64,000 nucleotides of DNA, from NCBI GenBank assembly GCA_024364735.1, contig JAGFNQ010002309.1, forward strand, positions 147,182 to 211,181, in the 5' to 3' direction. The notes beneath the pieces are model-generated. The model did no database searches. It was not told the origin of the DNA and saw only the letters and a program-made list of their open reading frames with translations. Of this stretch, positions 57,305 through 64,000 are shown piece after piece. The DNA is from Boesenbergia rotunda (taxonomy: Eukaryota; Streptophyta; Magnoliopsida; Zingiberales; Zingiberaceae). The first letter of the stretch is position 1; every line of letters begins with the position of its first letter. The translations under genes were made by a program, and so were the position numbers.

Positions 57305-58598
57305 AATTATAGGATTACTTGATGAAGGAGTTGAGCACGGGCTAGGGGTGGAACCAACTGATTTTGAATCGATTTCAGGGCTGATTGGTGCTGATATGTA
57401 GGTGCTGCCCTATTTTTCAGAAAATTTTGCTCTTGGACTTTTTTGAGATGAAGTAACCTTCCCACTCCTCAAAGTAATAGTGCTAACATTTCCCTTTGGA
57501 TTGGGAACAGCTTGAGAAGGTAATTGGCTTGATCCTTGAGCTTGACTTTAATTTATCCCACTAGCCAATTGTCCCATTTGTCTTTCGAGGTTTTGTATGG
57601 CGGGCTTATTCCTTTGTTGATGTTGTAAAAGTTATTGAAGCATCTCCTCTATTCTTTATTGTTGTGCATTTCCTCCACTAGAACCTCGATAGCCCCCTTG
57701 GTTAGCATAGGGCTTTGATTGACCTTGAAATGATGAAGTAGTCGGCTGACTAATATTACCCTACTGTGGTTGGAATTAGAGCTGATATGTAACTACCCGG
57801 CCCGTCTACCGGCCCATTTACCGGTCCTCACGACCGTCGTACCGTCGTACCGTCGACCATCGACCGTGCCGTTACTCATACTAGGTCTTCCCACCCCTGG
57901 GTGTGGATTTTTGCCTTCCCAGGATTCGAACCCTAGACCCAGGCTTAAATCTAGTTCTTTATGAATCCTGAACACCAATTGAGCTATAGCTCAATTGGTG
58001 TTCAGGATTCATAAAGAACTAGATTTAAGCCTGGGTCTAGGGTTCGAATCCTGGGAAGGCAAAAATCCACACCCAGGGGTGGGAAGACCTAGTATGAGTA
58101 ACGGCACAGTCGATGGTCGACGGTACGACGGTACGACGGTCGTGAGGACCAGTAAATGGGCCGGTAAATGGGTCGGTAGACGGGTCGGGTCGTTACATGA
58201 TAAGAGGGCTGAAATTGTTGTTGATAGGGCTGATAATTGGCCTGAAATGATGGTTGAACTTGTTGAGAATTATAGCCCTGAAAATTCTAGTTTTGAAGTG
58301 GAAATTGCTGTGGTGAGGACTGAAATTGGATAGGCTAGAAATTCTGATTCGAAGGCTGGAAATTTTGATTGTAAGGCAGTGAGGGCTAGAAAACTTGCTG
58401 GTTTTGAGGTTGGAACATTTGAAAACCTTGCTACCCTTGCTGAATTGGCTGAAATTGAGACTGGAATTGCTGAAATTGGGGCTGGGGTTGCTGAAATGTT
58501 GGCTGAATCGGCTGAATTTGGGGTTGGAATTGCTGCTGAGTCTGCTGCGTTTGCTGGAATTGCTGTTGTGGTTGCTGGAATTGCTGTTGTGAGGGGTT
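57305..58598 (-). pseudogene. gag: Gln/Phe/Pro-rich Gag linker, interrupted by a palindromic element
   Basis: The frame that follows the zinc knuckle is rich in QQFQQPQ-type words (58598-58270) and is broken by TAA and TAG codons. The same composition continues beyond the palindrome (57788-58197) to about 57400. Such a low-complexity stretch between nucleocapsid and protease is usual in Athila polyproteins. No other domain. Confidence 0.65.
57788..58197. mobile_element. 410-bp palindromic element with two tRNA-like A/B-box promoters, TSD tgata
   Basis: TGTAACTACCC...GGGTCGTTACA is flanked by TGATA on both sides (57783-57787 and 58198-58202). The arms (57788-57986 and 57987-58197) are near-perfect inverted copies that meet without a spacer at GAGCTA|TAGCTC. 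Differences seen are a few substitutions and one 12-bp GGTAAATGGGCC-type unit extra in the right arm. Each arm carries a pol III A box, TAGCTCAATTGG (57987-57998 and complement of 57975-57986). Each also has a B box, GGTTCGAATCC (58041-58051 and complement of 57922-57932). Transcription would run outward from the centre. The ends and 5-bp duplication are LTR-retrotransposon-like, while the inside is SINE-like. It lies in the Gag linker of the Athila element. I know of no family with this make-up. Confidence 0.88.
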
Positions 58599-59403
58599 TT
58601 ATTGGTAGAAAGAATTCCCATATTTTAGATTTGGATGATCCCTCCAACCAGGGTTATAAGTAGAAGAATAGGGGTTATTCTGGGATTGAAATTGCCCCTT
58701 AACCAATGCCGCTATTGTCTCATCTTGTTGGAGGGTGGGACATGAATCTGAATTATGTTCCTGACTAGAACAAATACCACATACCCTCATCACTTGGCTT
58801 GATGGTGGAGGTGCTGAAAGACTTGGATTTTGATTTGCATTATTAAGACCCATTTGCTTTATCAATGATGTGAGCTCTACCAGCGAATTCTTAATCTCCC
58901 TTTGTTCATTAGAAGTCACCTAGACTTCATTAACTCCTCTGGTGGACAATGCTCTGCTTTCAAACTGCTGTGAGTTCTCTGCCATGTTTGAAATAAGCTC
59001 CCTAGCTTGTTCTGGCGTTTTATTAACTAGGGCTCCTCCAGCAGCAGCATCTATCATAATCCTATCCATCTGCAATAAGCCCTCATAAAAATACTGGATG
59101 AGTATCTGTTCACTAATCTGATGCTGTGGGCAGCTACAACATAGTTTATTAAACCTCTCCCAGTAGTCATACAAAGTTTCTCCAACCACTTGCTGAATGC
59201 CACAAATGCTTTTTCTGATGATTGCAGTTCTGGAGGCTGGGAAATATTTTTCTAGGAACGCCTTCTTCATGGAAATCCAGCTAAACACGTGCCCAGTAGG
59301 TAAATAGTAGAACCAATCCTTTGCAGCTCCAGTCAGGGAAAAGGGAAAAGCCCTCATCTTGATATCTTCTTCTGAAATACCCTGAGGCTTCATGGTGGAG
59401 CAT
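58599..59403 (-). pseudogene. gag: Athila gag of the minus-strand element, 5' truncated
   Basis: The frame starts inside the capsid at CSTMKPQGISEEDIKMRAF. It continues TGAAKDWFYYLPTGHVFSW, FLEKYFPASRTA, YDYWERFNKLCCSCPQHQI and LIQYFYEGL, the retrotransposon gag domain, then NMAENSQQFESRAL. After a TAG at the GVNEV position comes a segment with a CCHC-like knuckle CGICSSQEHNSDSCP, ending PGWRDHPNLKYGNSFYQ. The plus-strand copy (62067-63170) is closely similar. The N-terminal third is missing because the plus-strand Athila LTR inserted at 59404. Confidence 0.9.
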
Positions 59404-61890
59404 TGATAAGTATCATTTTATATGCTTAAATCCGTGTTTGACCCATATTTTACTTGTGTAATTGTGGATTTACCCTAGGTTCTAGGATTTATACTCTTTT
59501 TGGACCTAATTCCAAATCTTGATATATTTGAGTTGTTTTGTCACTAAATTTTTGATCTACTTTTGTAGGCTTGGAAGAATCATGGACCTAGGTCATGTTG
59601 GGTCAAAGTTGAGTCAAAAGTGGACTGGATCAAGTAATCAAGCGTCAACTAATATGGACCGTCCGATGCAAGAACGGTTAGATCTAGACCATCTGAGAAC
59701 TTCTGATCAATCCGAGCTGGGATTAAGTCTAATCGAGCGATCAGATCAAGATCTGAAGGTTTCAGCCCAATCGGAGATCATCTAGCCGTTGGATCACGAT
59801 CAGAGGGATCTAGACCATCCATTCAAAGATCAAGGTGATCTGAACCATCTGTAGTAGATCTGACAGATCCGAGCTACCCCGAGGATGATCCTGACCTCTG
59901 ATCAAGATTTGGGAAGTTTGAGTCAAATCGGACGAAGATCAACCGTTGGATGGAATTGAAACGATCTCTGCCGTTCACTGTTCAACTACTTAAACAGAAT
60001 TCCTCTGCTTCAAATCTGTTGCGTATTCGCAGTTCTTCAGCTCATTTCTTCATTTCATCACTGTTTTTCTTCATTTCTTTGGCGATTTCTTCCATCCGAA
60101 GGCGTGGCCAACTCGATCACCATCTTGGAGCAAGATCTGGATCATTGGAAGAGGCTTCAATGGAGATTCAATCACGGATTTGCATCGGAACAGAGGCTGA
60201 GTGAGCGTTTCATCAGTTTTTGTGATTTGATCTACTTGATCGCGATTGTGTGCCGATCTCTTCAATCGAAGCTGTCTGAAGGGTTTTCTGATAGCTTCTT
60301 ATCAATACCAAATCTTCATAGCATCTTTACATCGCGAGATTTAGTGGATCGAATTAGATTTTTCCAACTGATTGAAATCTGTGAGCAGATTTGAGATTGA
60401 AGCCAATTTTCCAGTGATTTGTGAGTTGAAGGGGTTCTTGGCTTGCACTTGCGTGACGAACAAGGAGGTCCTGAGACAAAGGAATGGTCGAGGCTTAGTT
60501 TTTATGACATTTCTTTTTGTTTTAGCTGTAATCTCAATTCTGCAAACCAATTCTGTTTTCTACATTCGTATCAGTTTTGTCACTTTCATTTTCTGAACTG
60601 TTCTTCCTTAATTAGGTTTTAATTCTGCAAGGTAATCAGTAGGGATGTTGTTTGGATAACAATAACTTTCGATCTCAGTTCAATACGTGTTTTACTGCTT
60701 GCGTATCAGAGTTCTAGTTGTGTATAAGTTCTTGTTCTTATTTTCAGTTACAGTTCTGTTTTTGTATCAGTTACTTTCATTTTCTGAACTGTTCTTCCTT
60801 AATTAGGTTTTATTTCTGCAAAGTAATCAACTAGAGAGCTTGTTTGGTGATTAATAGTTTTCAATTTCAGCTTAACTCTGAGTTCAGTGCTTGCATATCA
60901 GTTCTATAGCTGAGTATCAGCCATTTCTGTAATTCTGTGCAGTCCTGTCTTGTGCTCTAGTTCTCTTCCATGTGTATCAGTTTATTTTAGTAAATTTCAG
61001 CTAGTAGTTTTTGCATTTGTGTCAAGTAAACATCAGTATTTCTTAAGTTTCTCTGAACTTAGAACAGTGAACTCGAATCCAGCTTGTAATTGTTTGTTTT
61101 CGAATTCGAATTTCTGCTGCCCCTCTACACTGCTTCTTTATTTCTGAATTCATGTCTCAATTGAGTTGTTTCTGAATTGGTCAGCTCTATTCCTGTAGTT
61201 TTCAGTTTATCACTTTGCAGCTAGTTTCGATCACTTGATCTCACTTGCCTTGTTTGTTTGATTCATGTGTTTGTTTGTTTCATCACTAGATCATTGTTTG
61301 CACTTCTGAATTTCTACCTTTATGCTCTGAATTCCTGTTTTAATGTCTGCATTCCTTCACTTGTTCATGCATAGCTTTTAATAATGTCTTGTCTTCCAAG
61401 TGGTAGTGATTAGTTTTAATTTGGGAACTTTCAATTACAGCTTCGGTACTTAATATCATTTTGGCATATTGATTTCTTTTATTCCTTGCGTATCAAGTGT
61501 CTCTTATTCATTTGTTCAGAATTCGTTTTGCATTTAAAATCAGACTTGTTTTCCAAAACTCAGTTGAGAAGAAATTGTTGATTAAGTTTTCCATTAGTTG
61601 AATTCATTAGCTGCCATTACCTTGGTTAGTTCCTTTAGTTACGTTTACTCTCCTTGCATTGTGTTTTCATTTCTCATTACTAAACCAAACCAATTTCTTA
61701 TTTGAAACCCCAAAAATATTATCGACACATAAACTCGAGCACGAATCGAACCATCTCAACTAGCCCTTGGAAAAATATGACCTGTGGCCCATTTACTACG
61801 CTTTTATTCTTTGATTGCAAAAAGGGTTTCCAGCTTTATAAATATATAAATTTGAGACCCACTTTCGTGACAGCTCTTTTGGGTTCATCA
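59404..61890 (+). mobile_element. 5' LTR of the plus-strand Athila element
   Basis: TGATAAGTATC to GGGTTCATCA, 2487 bp, followed directly by the PBS. It inserted in the gag of the opposite-strand Athila. Long T/A-rich stretches of TTCAGTTTC words fill 60550-61500. No gene inside is convincing. Confidence 0.9.
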
Positions 61891-61893
61891 AAT

Positions 61894-61914
61894 TTTTGGC
61901 ATCGTTGCCGGGGA
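61894..61914 (+). other. Primer binding site of the plus-strand Athila (tRNA-Asp type)
   Basis: TTTTGGCATCGTTGCCGGGG follows three bases after the LTR. Athila sites usually read TGGCGCCGTTGCCGGGG. The difference is CG/GC to CA-type, consistent with deamination. Confidence 0.85.
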
Positions 61915-62066
61915 ACTCACTAGTTGAGTTGTTTGATTTTTGCTTGTGTGCTCATTTCATATTTTTCTTGATCCATTTTTTTTTTTGCACTTACTGCTAT
62001 ATCTTATGATCTGATTTTATTTGTTTCATCTTTCTATATACTTTTACTGTGATTTGTCTTGATTTT

Positions 62067-63170
62067 ATGACCAGGTCTACAGGTGGTGATCTTGAGGATT
62101 TTGACCCTGAGATTGAGAGGACTTTCAGAGCTAGGAGGAGCCAGCTCAGTGTTTTAGAGGGATTAGGCATTATTCCTACTCATTCTATTTCAGTTGATCA
62201 AATGGCAGACCACCAGAAGACCATGAAAGAACTCGCAGCACCAGATGCTTCATTTTAGTATTCCAGTATTGCCTATCTAGAGCTGGGTCGAGATTTTGAG
62301 CTCAGATCTGGACTCATCCATCTTTTGCCTAAGTTTCAAGGATTATCTGGAGAAGATCCAAATAGACACCTGCATGAGTTTCATGTTGTTTGCTCCACTA
62401 TGAAGTCTCAGGGTATTTCAGAGGAAGACATCAAACTGAGGGCTTTTCCATTTTCTTTGACTGGAGCAGCTAAGGACTGGTTTTACTACTTACCTACTGG
62501 GCATGTGTCTAGCTGGATTTCCATGAAGAAGGCATTCTTAGAAAAATATTTCCCAGCCTCCAGAACAGCAATTATCAGAAAAAGCATTTGTGGCATTCAG
62601 CAAGTGGTGGGAGAGACACTTTATGATTACTGGGAGAGATTCAACAAGCTTTGCTCCAGTTGCCCCCAGCATCAGATTAGTGAGCAGCTCCTCATCCAGT
62701 ACTTTTATGAGGGACTATTACAGATGGATAGGATTATGATTGATGCTGCAGCTGGAGGGGCCTTAGTCAACAAAACACCACATCAAGCTAGGGAGCTAAT
62801 TTCAAATATGGCTGAGAACTCACAACAATTTGGAAGCAGAGCATTATCCACCATAGGAGTGGGAGAAGTTCAGGTGGTTTCTAATGATCAGAAAGAGATA
62901 AAGAATTCATTGGCTGAGATCACATCATTTATTAAGCAATTGAGTGTTAATAATGCAAATCAAAATTCCAATATTTCGGTGGCTCCACAGTCAAGCCAAG
63001 TGGTGAGAGTATGTGGCATTTGCTCTAGTCAAGAACACAATTCAGATTCATGCCCCAGCCTCCATCAGGATGAGACAATAGCAGCTTTGGTTAGGGGACA
63101 ATTTCAAGCTAGGAATAACCCATACTCTCCTACTTATAACCCTGGGTGGAGGGATCATCCAAATTTGAGG
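62067..63170 (+). pseudogene. gag: Athila gag of the plus-strand element
   Basis: The ATG at 62067 (MTRSTGGDLEDFDPEIERTF) opens the N-terminal matrix-like part. One TAG at 62256-62258 interrupts at a likely Gln. The same frame goes on through ELGRDFELRSGLIHLLPKF, the capsid GEDPNRHLHEFH...TGAAKDWFYYL, YDYWERFNKLC and the knuckle CGICSSQEHNSDSCP. It ends PGWRDHPNLR, where a gypsy-like LTR enters at 63171. Apart from the amber it is intact to the break. Protease and the rest lie beyond the window, if present. Confidence 0.92.
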
Positions 63171-64000
63171 TGTAGCGACCCGCCTTCTCCTACCTTAGAC
63201 GGATCGTTACTTTTCTCTACTTCTCAACTTTTATACACGACTAAAAATTGCGGAAATCTTTTTTTTTTTAAACTTTTGAATTCATCTAAGAATGATATTC
63301 TAATTTAAGTAGTCATGCATGATACCGTATCACACTTTCCTTCTCAAAACTCGTAGTTGATACTTATTGATCAAGCCTCACCCAACTTAAACTGCCCGTA
63401 CCAGTCGACTGGTGACGTAGCAGTCGACTGGTACGCCTGTAATCAGAATTACAGGTTTTCGGCTCTTGCTTCTTAAGTCCACCATTCATTCAGTTTCGAG
63501 CCATATCAAACTACGACACCATTTCTATACTCTATGTCAGTTTCCTAAACAATTTAGCCAATCAAACGAATCCATAAACTTGAATTTAGGACTTTTATGG
63601 AAGAAAATAAACTAAACAAGTTTATATAAACTTTAACAATAGAGTTTGTACCAATCTTGACTCCTATGCATTCATAACGCCAAATACATGTTCTACAACC
63701 TTGCTAATGCATTATGAAATGTGATTGCAACTTTTCTAAACATTTTTAAGCAATAAAAACTTGATTCAAAGGGAAATTGATACTATCTTGGCACAAACAC
63801 CTTTTTCTCTAACAAAGTATCAATATCTCTAACTACTTACACTTCTACTCATCCAATGCAATCATAAGGATATGTATGCTAAATGAATTGACATGGAATC
63901 TTTACTCTAAGAAATTGAGCATGTAAAACTATCCAAAACTCAAATACTCTATAATCTCCATAAGCAAGAACTTGAAATTTGAATAAACTTAAACATTGCA
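63171..64000 (+). mobile_element. Gypsy-like LTR (TGTAGCGACCC start), runs off the window
   Basis: Starts TGTAGCGACCCGCCTTC after TGAGG. It contains CAGTCGACTGGT palindromes (63400-63435) as in the LTR at 48682, so the two are related families. No end, PBS or coding part within the window. Confidence 0.65.

Noticed and set aside
57987..58060. Possible functional tRNA gene in the palindrome
   Set aside because: A and B boxes are good, but the acceptor stem and anticodon stem do not pair as in a tRNA. It is only tRNA-derived at best.
57793..58333. Two open frames starting MVFRIHKELDL on opposite strands
   Set aside because: They are the two arms of the palindrome, and the identical text reflects the inverted repeat, not a gene.

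Overview
The window is plant nuclear DNA made almost entirely of nested LTR retrotransposons. Evidence: Ty1/copia and Ty3/gypsy domains, tRNA-iMet and tRNA-Asp-type primer binding sites, oligopurine tracts next to TG...CA long terminal repeats (LTRs), and 5-bp target duplications. The host looks like a large-genome angiosperm. The species cannot be told from the sequence, and no intact host gene was found.

Layout, left to right. 1-1510: decayed two-exon fragment of a plant mobile-domain-like protein with a hairpin array in its intron. 1511-8949: minus-strand SIRE-type copia element A, interrupted by two solo LTRs. 8950-10696: part of another LTR (C). 10697-17049: minus-strand SIRE derivative B, with gag plus an env-position ORF that has its own LTR-like promoter and no pol. 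17050-18662: truncated copia LTR, then a gypsy-like LTR start with AT-rich satellite, ending at a single N (18663). 18664-41477: plus-strand SIRE element H (protease, integrase, RT, RNase H, polypurine tract (PPT), start of 3' LTR). H is split by element D (20316-34004, duplication atagg), which is itself split by copia element E (20335-26934, duplication ggggg). The H 3' LTR is split by a 3.2-kb solo LTR F (37687-40905, duplication gaagt). 41478-48681: element G, sister of D, carrying a 1.4-kb GC-rich minisatellite. 48682-49975: gypsy-like LTR. 49976-59403: minus-strand Athila-type element (gag, protease, acidic region, 27-residue repeats, no RT). It carries a 410-bp near-perfect palindrome with tRNA-like A and B boxes. 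59404-63170: plus-strand Athila LTR, PBS and gag. 63171-64000: another gypsy-like LTR.

How the parts relate. H is the only SIRE copy here with recognisable pol. B, D and G share its LTR and PPT plan but lack pol, so they look non-autonomous and dependent on an H-like helper. Most reading frames carry one or a few nonsense changes, many readable as C-to-T (CAG to TAG, TGG to TAG), as expected in methylated repeats. The most interesting items are the tRNA-headed palindrome, the 27-residue repeat protein, the env-position ORF with a promoter, and the D/G family protein.
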